From assembly GCA_002917075.1 (NCBI GenBank), contig NTMA01000038.1, positions 248,001-312,000 of the forward strand: a stretch of 64,000 bases of DNA, read 5' to 3'. The notes below the pieces were generated by a model, which was given only the letters and a program-made list of their open reading frames with translations, ran no database searches and was not told where the DNA came from. The translations under genes and the position numbers were made by a program. This DNA comes from Hawksworthiomyces lignivorus. Lineage: Eukaryota > Ascomycota > Sordariomycetes > Ophiostomatales > Ophiostomataceae. The first letter of the stretch is position 1; each line of letters begins with the position of its first letter. Positions 36,320-49,100 of the stretch are shown here, piece by piece.

Positions 36320-39300
36320 CCGGCCACCTCCCCACGCCTGCTGTGTTGAATTATTTGTGATAAAATAACAAACCACACCACCTCTCCGAGTTGCACTTCT
36401 TTTCCCTTCGCGTGCTACCCATTTTTATTCCGTAGTTGTACTAGCCTGAGAAGCCCCTTGGTAATTCACGAAAGTCTTTGCTAGAATTATTTGGTTTGGT
36501 CAAATGATAGTAGCAATATGGAGGGGGTTGCCGAGCAGGGGGTCATATGTCAATGGCGGGCAAGAGGCCTTTCGCGTTTCTTGTGTGGAGGAACCGACAA
36601 TGACTTCCGTTTGCTTGATTGTTCGCGGCTTTCAAATTCCTCTTTGTTCCGGCACCCCTTATCTAGCGGTACGCCGCAACTGGTATCCTTTTCGTTGACT
36701 ATTCTATTTTTCTCGTCATTTTCGCTTCACTCAGTCCTGGAATGTATCTAAGCCTTACATCGTTAGCAATCTGCGTGTGCATATAAATAAACCAGCAAAT
36801 GCAAGGACTGTCCTCCCTGGTACCGGGATTTTTTTCTGGTCTTGGCCCCCACTTCCGCTCATTCAGAATGAAACAAAAAAAATGACAGTCAGGAAAGGAG
36901 TAACTACGTCGTACTGCTATTTAGTCTCCAGTATTGGTCGGCATCTATCGCTCCTACTCTTGCCATAGCATTGTAGTAGGTACATCGGGGGTGTTTCATG
37001 GGACACACGCCTAAAAATGAATCCAGCAAGCAGTGTGGTTAGGTAGCAAAGCAAATGATAATGATATTACGGAGTAGAGAACATCAAGGTACTATCAGAT
37101 CTAAGAAGTACGCTGTACAGAGTGTTCAGATGCCGGTACTCCGTATTGTTTGTGGCAAATGTACCCCGTACGCGGACGAAAAATACTCCTAATAGAGAGG
37201 AACCTAGTTGGGGGGCTGAAAAGTAGTAGGAGAGATCATGCATCGAGCTGTCCCCAATTACCGGGTCCAAGAAAAAGGAGAAAAGAATTGGAACATTCCG
37301 CCTTTACGACGAATCACTTATGCCGATCAGCTATTCGTATCTGACAACACCCAACCCTGCTTCCAGCCCAAAACCCGACATACCGTCCTACGAGCCAAAA
37401 CAAAAAAAAAATAACATCAACCAAAAAGATGCACACCACATGGTCTCGTTCTATGGTGCGTAATGTTATTCTTAACTCGTATCCGTTAAGTAGTCGGCAC
37501 AATTTACATCATTTCGAGCCAAACTGCCCTTTATTTATTTATTATTTTTTTTTTTTTGAAGCTGCCTCTCGTGATTCCCTTAGGTCATCTCGTACAGCCT
37601 CTACTGATTTGTCCGGTGGATCCGGTATGGGTGACAGGAAAGGGCAACGGCCAGTAACGGTGAGCAAAGGAACCGAGAAAGGGAAATATAATGGGGAAAG
37701 GCGGAAGCGAGCGAAAGTGTGCCTGTGTCAACAAGTATGATGAGAAACCAGAGCATCTTGTCGACGTTGAGAAACATGAAGACATAAATGGGCATGAGCA
37801 GTACATAGTCCGGCTACTACAATAAAAAAAAAGCCGGCTCTCTCATGTGAAATGCTGCATACCACCTCAAAATTATGTTGCGAAAGTCAAATAACACAAG
37901 AAAAAGTAGCAGTTGTTACTCCGTGATAGTCGTGAGGGGAGCAGAAATGTTCATAGTTTCTTCACTTACTGACAGATGCCGTTGCCTCCTAGTCCCGCTT
38001 GTTGCCGTGGGTTTTCGCTTGTTCACATATTTGTTACATTTGATTTTTTTTTTCTTTTTTTCTTTCTTTACAAAACAACTCATCTGGGCTGTAAGCTTAA
38101 GTTCACGCGCTACGCCCCCTCCCCTCCCCCCTGTCGCGGAGTGCTAAACATGAACTACGCGGCGCTGGAGCGGGGAGGGGCTCCGACAAAGGGAAGAGCC
38201 TGGAAAAGACTGACGTGGGAAGATTTCGTAAAGCATACAAATTCTGGCGGAGTATACTCCTCTGAATAGATGCGGTGTGTAGATGGCAAAGGCGGATAAA
38301 CCGTCAAAACGACTGGGTTTTCTCATATCGCAACCAACGTAGGACCCTACTCAAGACACGGAAGTACGCCGCACATGTACATATGCCTTACCGAATATGA
38401 GAACAAAAGCATGGGGATGAGAAGAGAGATGAGACAAAGCAGAGAGCGATATATTCAACAGCTGAGAAACCCTTGGTTGTATGTTTTCCTAGCCGCACTT
38501 TCAAGTCAAGCCTTGAGTAATGAGCCAAAAGTAATCACCCTTGCTTATCAGCGCTTTGCCCGTCTTCCGTCTTTTACCGCTCTGACACTCGCTCTCACCG
38601 CAAAATGGAAGAGACGTATATCCAGAGAGCAATCGACGGTATGATGCTCCACTTTTGATGTACAAAACCCGGCACCCAGTTATTCAGGAGAGAAAGAGGA
38701 AAAAAATTCTTGAGGAGCACCGCTTGCATTGTTTGTGCTGCTGTGCTGACCGTGGGTCGTTAGGCTCTATTGCGATCTGATGAACAAAAACCCAAAGAAA
38801 AGGAAGACTACCATCCTCGCCACCTCCTTTTTGCTGGTCCTCTCTTGTGAGATGTGATACGCCAAAGTAGGAACAGATAGAACAGGGCTAAGAAAACTAC
38901 GAGAAAACTCCGTATATAAGTGATTCGATGTTTATACATCCGACGCCGGAGAAGGTCGAGAACAAGCAAGACGTAATGAGTAACTTCTCTGTTTGAATCG
39001 TAAATTCTCTCAGTATGCAATAGATGATCCAGACCCTTAGAATCTCTAGGGATTGAAGAGTGCCCTGGACAATTTTCGGAAATCTGTTTCCTTCGGTTCG
39101 ATGCTTTATTTACGTTGCGATTACCGCCTAGGCGTACATATGCCTGCACTCATGTGACTCTTTCTCTTTGCTTTTGCAATGTTGTACCGCCCCACAGTTT
39201 CAAACAAGAGATGTCACGCAGAAGATTTTATATTGTAGCCAACGAAGCATTAGAAAGACTATGAAAGTAACTAGGATTGCTATTTCTTTCTCTTTTTTTG

Positions 39301-40833
39301 TCAAACAAAGTGGAATATGCCTTGTGATGTCGTGAGCCATGTTAACCAAGGCACACCTCTGGAAAATACGAGACAAAACCACGGTGATGACAAGTACAAA
39401 TAACCAAAGAGATCGTTCTTCGGAACAATAAGAGGAATGGCCGAGAGGAGAATAAATAAATAAATAAAAATATCATAGAAACCATGCCTGACTCACGGTA
39501 AGATCTGCCTTAAAGAAACATTATTGAGAAGCACTTAATACACATCTCTACGATTCCGTGCCGAGTCTCAATTCCAAAAGCCCCCCTTTAATGCGACATC
39601 TATGTTTACTTTCTCTTTCTCCTTGGACCACGACCTCAAAGACCGTTTCGCTACGTTATTGTTTTACTTCTTCCCTGTTTTCCATATTCTATTCTCCACT
39701 CCTCCTGCCTTGGTTATTTCTAAGAGCTCGCCGACGACCCGACACTTGAGGAGACGGCCCGCATGATGCACATATCATATGACACTGAAAGAGGGATTTG
39801 AGCGAGGATTTTCTACTTCCTATGCATGTTTATTTATTTTGATTTTATGCTTTTAAAAAGTCTAGCCTGTAAAGAAAACGTGTTTTTCTTTCTTTCTAAT
39901 CGATTGTACGAATCTTGAAGAAGTCTCTGGCTTCCCCTAGCTGAGATTGTGCCTTATTGCTACTTAAGCCGTCATTGAACAATATTCATAATAAATAGTC
40001 TCGCATGTTGCGTTCTAGATTCAAGGCACATAAGATATGTAGACGGTGTTTAAGGAAAGAAATATACGAACACGCTCGGGAAGAATTCGAAGCAAAAGAA
40101 ATACAAAAGATGCGGTCAGGAAAGGCAACAAATTCATCTTGCTTCTGGCAAAATAAGAAAAACTTTCGAATTTGTACACTACTGCACCAGAGCTAAGTCC
40201 GTCATGCCTCCTTATCTTCACTGATGAGAGCCAAGGTAGTAGAGCGACGCCTATTGGCAAGACTGGTAAGCTGGATACCCAGTAGGTGCGATGAAGAGAC
40301 CACAGATCGTGGCCAAAACCGGACCGTAGTGCTAATTATGCAGGTCGGAAGTTTCTCATCTTTGGCGCTCTCGCTGTGGGTTGCTTTTTTCTTCTGCATT
40401 GGTGTAATTCTGAGTCTCTTGGCTCTCGAGATAACCTTTCTATCACATGTCGTGACCAACCAGGATTTGCAGCACAGGGGATATGCTCTCATTGCTGCAA
40501 ATGGACAGAGGTAGGCCCTGTAAGATGCGCTGTAGAATTCATGATGTGACCACTCATTCAGCTGTCTGCCTATCACTCCTCTTTGTGCTCAGATGCTTGA
40601 TGTGCTTGTTCCCTTAGTAGACCTTGATAGACAATTGGCTAAAAAGCGAGAAAGCCGAAGATAATGCCTTGGTGCCACGTTTTGGTTAATCTTCAACCGT
40701 CTACGGAGTGTCCTTGACTTGCACAACGCGAACAAAATATATTATTGCCACTTGAGATGTCGTTACTCATTTCATGTGTTCATCTCTTGTGTTACTTGGT
40801 GCGGCCCCCTCTTTTCCTCTCCTGCTTACAGAA

Positions 40834-42953
40834 TTAATCGTACTCGTCTTCCGATAAATTTCCTTCCCGGTCTGCAAACACCATGTAAGACTCGTCACCT
40901 GCCTCGCTGCCCATTATTTGCTTCCACGCATTATGGATAGGCTCCAATGAAGCGTCAGCTACAGTCAACTCGACTGGTATAGCAGGGAAGCAGAAAGACG
41001 TGAGATTAGCGCTGGAAGACGTGGGAGTTGGCTCGGCTGGGCTGTCCTTTGACCCCTCTACTGTCATCGCATCTCGAGGCTGTTCAAAATACAGCTTGTA
41101 CAAGCACGAAATTGATGGCGTGGAAGAGACTTGAGCAGTGTTTATAGCAGAGTCTTCGGGCTCATAGCTTTCACCACTGCACTTGTTTTCGCTTTTAGTC
41201 TTATTTCCGAATGCGGAAAGTAGTGAGGTCAGAGCGTTGTCCAGTAACGCCTTAGCGTTCCTCACTTGAACGGTGGTCAAATACAAGACACCTATAAGTC
41301 GATTAGCTCAAAAGACTCGTTTTCAGAAGCAGCATAGAATCGAATAGTAACGAAGAAAGCAAATCAGAATGTCAGAAGTGTTGTGTTCGTCAAAGATATA
41401 CTCAGACAATGTAGATAAGTATTCAAAGTAAAGGATCATCATATTGCTTTTAGGAGGAAGTCGTGTGGAGAAACCAAATAGAACGGATAGAACTAAACAA
41501 TGAAGGTAAGAAAAAAACTTACACTGTCCTGGAGGACACTCTCCTGTGTCACTGGAGTGAGCAATGGCAAAAATCGGATACTCTGAAACCGACCCATCAG
41601 TGAAAACTGGACGCCCAGCTGGTATGGCGATCACAGCACCACCAGCTATAGGTGCGCCCTCTACAGTGGGTGCAAAGAGGAATGAAAGCGGATCACCAAT
41701 GACAGCAATCAGTCGGCTCAGGCGTTGCTGCACAACTCTGTTTGCCGGTATGATAGACGTTGTTGCCGAACACTCTTCGTGAGAAGATACAATCAGCTTT
41801 GTCTTCACATGCACGCCTGTTGTCAGTTCGGCTTGAACAAATTCTTGATCCGGTTCTTCCCTGCTTCTTTCCGGATTTTCCTCACGTATCCTTTTTACTG
41901 CACGTATGCCCGTTCCAAGCATGTAAACAGCGCCGCCAACTGCACTGGCACGGCATGCGACTTGGGCTATTTCGCTGCAGCCACCCCACTTGGGATAGAC
42001 AGCAGCGAATCCAGGGCCGAACAAGCCCATCGAGGTGACGTGACGATGCAATCTCGCCAGTCCCTCAGAGACTGTCACATTTGCACCGTCCAGAGATAAT
42101 GTCAGAGCAAGTATGTAATCGCGCGAGTACTCATCAAGGCCGAACTCCGTTAGCAAGAATTCACCTAGTGGTTCTGCCGCGTGAGCCTGCCACAAAGTGG
42201 TGCTAGCAGTATCATTCGCATCGTCATCATCTCCATTACCATCATAAGCAAGCACAAACTTGAGAAACTTCATCAATTGACGCTTTGCTCGGGCCGGCAT
42301 AGCTGTGGCAGCGAAGACATCTTCTCGCGTGGCGGGTATACGAACAACTGAGGGCGTAGAAGACGAAGGGCTAGAGGTCGTGGGTGAAGAAGCTTGAAGG
42401 ACGAAAAAGGACGACACTGCCAAAAATTCAAGCTGCCTATAGGCGCGAGAGGCAACGAGTTGGTCCACCAACGCAGAACGCGCATGCAAAAACTGTGGCG
42501 CCAGAGCAAGCGAATATAGCCTTGATGCAGCAAGCTTGGGCTGCGGCTCATTGCTAATTGCATTGTTGTTATTATCGCCTGTGGATGCCTGCGGTCGCGA
42601 CACAGAGGCGCCTTCGTATGAAGCCGCCCATGCGTCAGCTTCATCCAAGCTCAAGGAAGCTTCTGTGCCGCCATAATACTCGTTGGGGTCGATATGTAAT
42701 ATCTTCTTGTTAGAGCGTGAAAGAGCTCTATATATTGGGGCAATATTGTGTCGACGATCATGATATATCATATCACATCGCAAGGGCTAAAGTCAGTCAG
42801 AAAAATAAACTGGGCGTCGCTTGAAAGCTAAGTAGGATCAGAGAATAGGTGAGAAATAAAATAGAGGTAGTAAACGTACAGCGCTAGAAGAGACTGCTGC
42901 AGCCCAGTGCCGCAGATCACGACGTCCCATATAGTATCTGAAATAGATTCCAT
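40834..42953 (-). CDS. Rab escort protein (REP / Mrs6)
   Basis: A 578-residue protein from exons 42953-42880, 42727-41523 and 41291-40834; introns of 152 and 231 nt. The first exon, needed for the nucleotide-binding-like start, encodes MESISDTIWDVVICGTGLQQ and runs in phase 2 into LALALSRSNKKILHIDPNEYYGG, the GDI/REP signature. Later blocks include SLDGANVTVSEGLARLHRHV, FGPGFAAVYPKWGGCSEIAQ and a third-exon start at CVLYLTTVQV. REP presents newly made Rab GTPases to geranylgeranyl transferase II and delivers the lipidated Rabs to membranes. The length and acidic tail (GNLSEDEYD) favour REP over the shorter RabGDI (about 450 residues). The 231-nt second intron is long for this window. Confidence 0.9.
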
Positions 42954-43854
42954 CTTTGTTTTGGAGTCTCAGGCTGCTGAGATTAGCAAGGATAGAAAAA
43001 CATGAAGGATGAGAAATCGAGTAGTCTATAGAAAAAGGCCGAAAGAAAATTACGCGAGGGACGTTTATAGGTCATGTGGGGCGAGCTTAGCTCGGTCTGA
43101 TGTTTCTCCGGGCAGCTCGTTCAACTCGCAAAAATTCTTTTTCAGCGTCAAGTGAAGGTTTCAAATGTCTCTTCCATTTCTTTTCTCACAACAACCACTC
43201 TGCTCCAAATACAACGACTGTTCACAGCATTTTTGGCTCCAATTGCAGCTCGTAATGTGTCTTGGGATCGCGAGCCTTCACTGGAGCGCACCTCTTTAGC
43301 AGAGCGGGAGATTGAAGACTCCTCCTGTATCTACTGCCCTTGATTTTACAACTTCACGTAAGCAGGAAAGGGTGGTTCGAAAGGTCGGGACATTGCTTTG
43401 GCATATCTACTCAAATGTTTGATTATATTGTTTTCTTATATGACTTTAAGTAAGGCAGCCTATTATTCTGCAGCGCTGATTTGAGCAATCGCGAATGAGA
43501 TAACCCTGCCATGCTTCCGTCGTCGCCGGCCTCTATCTATCAGGGATCTGAAATGGCGTGCATGGCGTTTTTCTAGATCACCCTGCATGCTGCTCTCTTG
43601 GGCTTGGCTTCAAGGTGAGCTTTCACTACCTAATGCTGAAGGTGTGTCCTATTGCGGCTTCTCTTTAGGTCGCTGGAATTCCTTTTACCTGCCCTTTTTG
43701 CTGTCATTATCTGGAGCTTGTTTGCCTGCCCGTCCAAAGTGAGAAAAAATTCGACTCGCTGAAGTAGAATCTGAATGTAAAAATGGGCGAAGCTTCGAGT
43801 CAGGCCCTCTCCATTATTGTAGGCGATATTATGTCTTTTTCTCCTCCACCTCCT
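42954..43854. other. Intergenic, REP gene promoter
   Basis: 0.9 kb between the REP start and the Rrp43 stop, both on the minus strand. No coding signal. Confidence 0.6.
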
Positions 43855-44979
43855 TCAGGGTTCATTTCCAAGTGCCTTTGATAACGCCACCCATCTCATC
43901 TCAGCTGAGGCAACCAGAGCGTGCATCTCACCAGGGTCGACCAGCACACCGCCGCTCTTAGACAACGCTCGGACGATAGTTTTACCACCGTTTTTTCTGA
44001 AGGAGCAGTCCACTACCACTGTCACAGTCTCGCGGCACTGGCTCTCCTCTAGCCGGTCAGGATCTTGCAGGATCCAGTGTGCACCGGCAGCTTCCCTGCT
44101 CTGACGTTGCTGCTGCTTCTTCTTGTTTTCTACACACACGACAAATGTCGTGGCCACGGGAAGGCCGCGGAGGATCAGGTTCGGCGATGAGGAGGAAGGA
44201 GAGGAGATGCACACGACTCGGTCGCGGTCGGTATCCCAGCGGGCTTGCGGCAGGCGCGTGTCGCGCAGGGCGGCAATAATTGCTGCCCAGGCCGCGTCAA
44301 AGGGATTGCCGTCGAATGACAGGAAGAGCAGGTCGATGTAGAGCGTCCAGTACGCCTTGAGCTCTGGCTGCTGGTCGTCGTCGTCGTCGTCTCCCTCCTC
44401 TTCATCGACTTCCATGGTTCCGCCGTCCTCTTGCTTTTCTGGCCGGTACCAAATCTTGAGCGCCTCGGCATCGACCAGACCGCTACTATGGAGCAGCGCA
44501 TACAGGCGTGTGCTTAGGACCTGGGCTAGCACGGAAGGCGGGCCGCCCGGCAGGAATTCGGGCGCACTACCCGTGGCTAATTCTAGATTGGGTACTAGCA
44601 AGTCGTAGTTCTGTAGCTGGAGGCGGTTGTCGGCATCGATTTCGGCGGCGGTGGAATTGATGGGCGTAATGGCAGACGGCCGGTAGTGGGGAATGTTCGT
44701 CACGGGCAGAACTTCACCGCGCACGCCACAGATAACACGGGTATTGCCAAGCCGCACTGCGGCGCTGCCATGGGCCTGCGACAGCGACCCCGTGTGGATC
44801 TCAAAAGGGCGAGATGCGTCCGGCGTACGGCCGTTTGGGCGAGTACCTAGAGGGGCGTTTGCGTCCTGAGGCGCATTGTCGTCTCTATTAGAAGGCCGGA
44901 CAAGATTGGCCACGAGAAACTCGTGAGGGGCGATTTTGGCAAATATTGGCCTGGCCAACTGGCCCTTTTGTCTTGACAT
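43855..44979 (-). CDS. rrp43: Exosome core subunit Rrp43 (RNase PH fold)
   Basis: A 374-residue protein without introns. The RNase PH domain shows FLVANLVRPSNR, then FEIHTGSLSQAHGSAAVRLGNTRVICGVRGEV at residues 59-90 (given in two parts: FEIHTGSLSQAHGSAAV and RLGNTRVICGVRGEV), and near the end WILQDPDRLEESQCRETVTVVVD, which matches the Rrp43/EXOSC8 type better than Rrp42 or Rrp45. An acidic insert (VDEEEGDDDDDDQQ) sits in mid-protein. Rrp43 is a catalytically inactive ring subunit of the nuclear and cytoplasmic exosome, which trims rRNA and degrades RNA 3' to 5'. The ATG at 44979 was preferred to one 18 codons upstream because the conserved N-terminus starts there. Confidence 0.88.
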   Translation of the reverse strand: MSRQKGQLARPIFAKIAPHEFLVANLVRPSNRDDNAPQDANAPLGTRPNGRTPDASRPFEIHTGSLSQAHGSAAVRLGNTRVICGVRGEVLPVTNIPHYRPSAITPINSTAAEIDADNRLQLQNYDLLVPNLELATGSAPEFLPGGPPSVLAQVLSTRLYALLHSSGLVDAEALKIWYRPEKQEDGGTMEVDEEEGDDDDDDQQPELKAYWTLYIDLLFLSFDGNPFDAAWAAIIAALRDTRLPQARWDTDRDRVVCISSPSSSSPNLILRGLPVATTFVVCVENKKKQQQRQSREAAGAHWILQDPDRLEESQCRETVTVVVDCSFRKNGGKTIVRALSKSGGVLVDPGEMHALVASAEMRWVALSKALGNEP

Positions 44980-45547
44980 GGTGGATGAATGGAAGAGTGC
45001 AAGCGAGAGAGGACTGTATAGAAGACGGCTCACGTCTCAGGCTCAGGGCACGACGATGTTGCTGTTGAAATTTAAGACAAACTTTTTTTTTGGTGCTAAG
45101 AAGACGGCTTGCTTTCAGATTCTTAGTGATTGGACGCGCGATTGGACCAAGTAGCGGCAAACCTGATAAGCCTACTGATAACAGGGATACAACATCACCA
45201 TTGGCGCCTATATTTGCTGAGCTAGGCCTCTGAAAGCTCGCTAGGCAAAATCACTGCAACCCTCCTTGCGTTCTGTTGTGAAATATATTTGTATGAAAAT
45301 GATACGAGAGCCTCTGACTGCTTGTACATGTATCTTCAAAGTCTAAGTGCAAGAACCATGCATTTTCCTCTATCCCCATGATCGAATGCAGATACGTAAA
45401 CGCAACGCCAAAATATACCCAAATGCCAAAAGTGCAACGCACCAAAATGGAACGCCGTTGAGCGAGCCAGTCGCTCTGCATATTGCTCATGCTTCCGCGG
45501 TGGAGAGTATGAAAACAACAAAGAAGACAAACGTCGAGGCCGACCGA
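44980..45547. other. Intergenic, rrp43 promoter
   Basis: 568 bp between two minus-strand genes. It contains a pair of CCAAT boxes (separate entry) and no coding signal. Confidence 0.6.
45129..45145 (-). promoter_or_regulatory. rrp43: Tandem CCAAT boxes upstream of rrp43
   Basis: On the minus strand CCAAT occurs twice, 12 bp apart (ATTGG at 45129-45133 and 45141-45145 on the plus strand), with GCGCGT between, about 150-165 bp before the rrp43 start. This is the site type bound by the HAP/CBC complex. Function inferred. Confidence 0.5.
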
Positions 45548-46120
45548 TCACCAGTGAAACTCCCGCCAGCGCGCCATCTTCCGCCGGATTCCTTTTTCAA
45601 GATGCGCTTCAGTCTTTGGCTCACCGGTGGCAAAGCTGTTCTTGTAGGTCCTAGAGACTTCGTGTCTGGCTGCCTCGCGGGCAGACCTATACTTGCTGTC
45701 ATCGGTGTCCAAAAGCACCTGAGATGTTGAAGGCCGCGCAGATCCACTCGGCTCCTTGACTAATTTTCTTGGCTGTGGTCGCTCGCCAGCCCACGACGGC
45801 CGGCGTGTATCGACGGCGGCGAGCCAGGCACGCTGGAGGTTATTCTGGGAAGCAAAGGCAGGATAATGCTGCTGCTGATCTCTCTTCGTGCCACCTTTCA
45901 TGCTGCTTCTTTCCGTTCCTCCAAGTAGCACTTCGTATGCAGAGGCAGAAGCGGACGCCAGGCTGCCTTCACGCGGCTCTTGGTAAGTAGAAGCACTGGG
46001 TGAACCGACCACAGGACCTTCAGAAACAACACCGACCGGCCCAGTACGCCGAGTAAGCTTCGCTCGTGGGGTTGGCGTCCTGCTGAATAGGCGGGGCATG
46101 GTGGTGGTGAACGTGTGCAT
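45548..46120 (-). CDS. Small basic protein of unknown function
   Basis: A 190-residue intronless frame from the ATG at 46120; a start at 46099 (MPRLFSRTPTPRAKLTRR) would give 183 residues and is equally possible. The N-terminus is Arg/Thr/Pro-rich without acidic residues, as in mitochondrial presequences. The middle is Ser/Ala/Gly-rich and probably disordered. The C-terminus is compact and basic (RSAREAARHEVSRTYKNSF, then LEKGIRRKMARWREFHW). I recognise no family. Coding status is supported by a GC content and codon pattern like the neighbours and by the clean single frame, not by homology. An N-terminal mitochondrial signal is only a suggestion. Confidence 0.55.
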   Translation of the reverse strand: MHTFTTTMPRLFSRTPTPRAKLTRRTGPVGVVSEGPVVGSPSASTYQEPREGSLASASASAYEVLLGGTERSSMKGGTKRDQQQHYPAFASQNNLQRAWLAAVDTRRPSWAGERPQPRKLVKEPSGSARPSTSQVLLDTDDSKYRSAREAARHEVSRTYKNSFATGEPKTEAHLEKGIRRKMARWREFHW

Positions 46121-49100
46121 TTCTCGCGAGTGGAAGAGGCCTCTTTCCAGTTTCTGCTTAATTGTCGCTCGGAGTACAACCCATCGAATGAAAAATACGA
46201 CAAAATGCTTCAAACCTGCTGTAGAAGCACTTATGACACAAGTGTGCTCTACCTTTTTTCATCAAGCACACAAAGCTGGCGCAGGATGCTTATCCCACCT
46301 CAACGATGCAGCCTTTCTTCTCATCTGTTTCCCCGCCCCAGGCAGCAGAGAATGGGGTTACGGCTATCCGTGGCGAGCCGCATCTTTCCCCAAAAAAAGG
46401 CCGCCGTAGCATTTCATTCTCCCAGCGTTCCCATTCGTCCATTGAATAGCACCATGCAGGTTCAAGGTAGGAAGTCAAGTGATCTGTTTTACTGCTGACT
46501 GGACCCATCATGTTGGGCTCGCTTGAAAACAAGTCGCCAAATTACATTCGAACATGGGCAGGGAAAGCTAGATATGGAAGAATAGCAAGGAGCAGAGCTG
46601 ACATCCACCAAGACGTAGCTCCTTTCTCACACTCAGAATGGACTCCGTATTTCAAGATATGAATACATTAACCCCAGCTCACTTGTTGCTGTATATTTTG
46701 GTTTTTGTTATCTTATTTTTGGCGGCATGTTTTCCACGCACCTTTACAGCATATTTATGTAAAAGAGTGACGAACAAAATGTAAGATATTTATCTCGATT
46801 GTAGATAGACTCCTCCGCACTTTACAAAAGGGCGGAATTTTAATTAAAGTTAATGATTTGTGTACATCAATTGGGAACGGCTGTGCATGTCTATGATCAG
46901 CCGGTCGATGCAGGCGTCCCGCACGGATAAGATGTACTTGTGGGGACAACGACCATCAGAAGAGAGCTGCATCGCCATCACTTAAGCCGTCCATGGCCTT
47001 GAGCCATGCGTCTCAATTTTGATGTTGGAAGGAGACAAATATGGATAGTAGCGAATTGCCTTATCTTGCTGTTGCCTCGGTGTATGCTTCTTTTCGATTG
47101 TTCCTTGTGCAGACGACCTTCATTCTTCCCGGAAATTTTCATTCAATGCCATCCAGTCTCGTTTGCAGAAAACCGAGGCTGTTTGGTATCGCTGGCGGCT
47201 ACTGGCCTCTGCTGGCCGCCATCGCCCTTCCTAATTGGGCAGGCGCCACTCGGACCGACTGAACCAACGAGGTTTTGAAAAAGCTCTGTTGGAACGGGAC
47301 AATGAAGCGAATATCACGTATGGTCTTTCTAGAAGGTACCTTCAAGAGACTTACCTAGCGCTTTTCTAAAACATACTCCCAGCAAGCCTACGGAGTATAC
47401 GGTGAGTATCCGCCCTGGAAGACGTAAGAGAAGATGAGAGGCGTGAAACCACCAATACCTCAGCGGATTGCCTTCTGATATTGCCCCACTACGGAGCCTA
47501 TAGGCTTTATAGGGAGGTGGGATTTAGCATGCTGGTTATTGAGACAGACATACGAAGTTTGTGCACTCTTTAATTTTATTCCTTGTTGAAAGAGAGACTT
47601 TGCCATCTTCGCCCTATATGGTTCTGTATATGCCCAGTGCTGTTATCTCTTCTTATCTTCAGTTTTATCTTTATTTAATTTTCTAGTCATCGGAATTCAT
47701 AGGAAAGTTTAGAATTGTGAGACTACCAAAAATATATTTCTCCTTGCACTGCGGGTAGATGCACAATGTGACGGTTCCCACAAGAAGTAACGTGTTCTTC
47801 GCCGACAGATCTTCGCCGTCATGCAGGCACAAGTACAAAGGGCCTCTTGAGTAGGCAGCTCGTCTAAAAATTGACTTTCGAGCTATTAATCAACAAGGAA
47901 AAATTACAGACAAACCAGAGCTCTAATCCATTTAGTCTCTTATTAAAAGAGAGAATATTATTCCAAAAGAAATAAAAGGCCTAGTCTTACAGCCCAATAG
48001 TAGCCAATCCCCGTCGAGAGACTAATTTATATACGATGTATGGTGCTAATGGACTGAAACACGCTGATCTTTAGGTCAGATTCTCGACAAATATCCCCCA
48101 ATAGCCCATTTTCGTATTAAGCTTTTCCACTAGAGTGTAGTTATTAGCAACATTGCTTTGCCGCCACTTCCCCTTTTATAGCGCCTTGGTTCCATCTCGG
48201 AATATTTAGTGTTTCTTATTGGTTTTAGCGTTCTGTGTTGCAAGTAGCCACAGAATACCTTCAGACGGAGCGTGCTATTTAATGCTACGAGCCCATGGAC
48301 ATTAGACGGGCTTTCACAACGCTCTTTAGAAGCTGCAATAAACTGGAAATACATCTTCTTGCGCCCATTTTCTTCTTTTTCCTAGCTAGAAATATCGTTT
48401 TAAGCTTCTTTTGTCTTCTCTATAAGTTTCTGCCTTTGTTTTCTCAGTCTCTGTCATTGTACGCTGTAATTCACCTGCTATTTTTGGACAAAGTGATGTG
48501 CGAATAAGGCGCTACCATTATTGCCGTCGAAACTGCATTTTTGTGCCGCTCTCAATGGGTAGCAGAGGTTGATCTTAGGTTACCCAGCTAGCTGCAGTGC
48601 ATCGGCTCCAGGCAGGATCCGTTGCCTTGTGCCGATGTTACTCTCACATCTGCCTGCAAGCTGAACGCTTGGATTAATCTTTCTACTTACTGGTACCAAG
48701 CTAAACTGTCTAAGGATAAGCGACGTAGCCAACCAACATCTTCATCCTTTACTCCTCCTAAATTGGAACACCTCCGGCTTGTCGAAATCTGTAGGTACCA
48801 GCGCCTGTGGGCATGGTCCAATCAGCCACCTTGTTGTCATCTGCACAGCACCTCAGCACACCGTACAGCCTCTCGGCCACCATCTCGTGTAGTTTCTAAC
48901 CTGAATTCCCTCTTTAGGAAGGCGATGCCTCTTACAACATAGTTTTGAAGATACTGCATATGAAACCTTCCATCTTTTTATTGGTGCTTGTCTGTATTAT
49001 GCATGTGTTCATTTCGCCTGTTGGATTTTCAACGGCTTCTAGTATTTGGCTGTTGATCCCAGCATGGAGCTTGAGGAGAAGAAAAAGGTATTATGCGAAA

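Larger units (their letters stand above)
34074..40833. other. Gene-free 6.8 kb region
   Basis: No credible coding region on either strand. It holds a 12-bp tandem repeat (34651-34684), a run of 11 G (35597-35607), a run of 23 A (35931-35953), a consensus TATA box with a pyrimidine-rich stretch after it (36312 onward), and TACGGAGTA-type elements at 37068-37076 and 37137-37145 with one-mismatch copies at 36224 and 40702. Many short frames are interrupted and show no domain. Confidence 0.55.
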
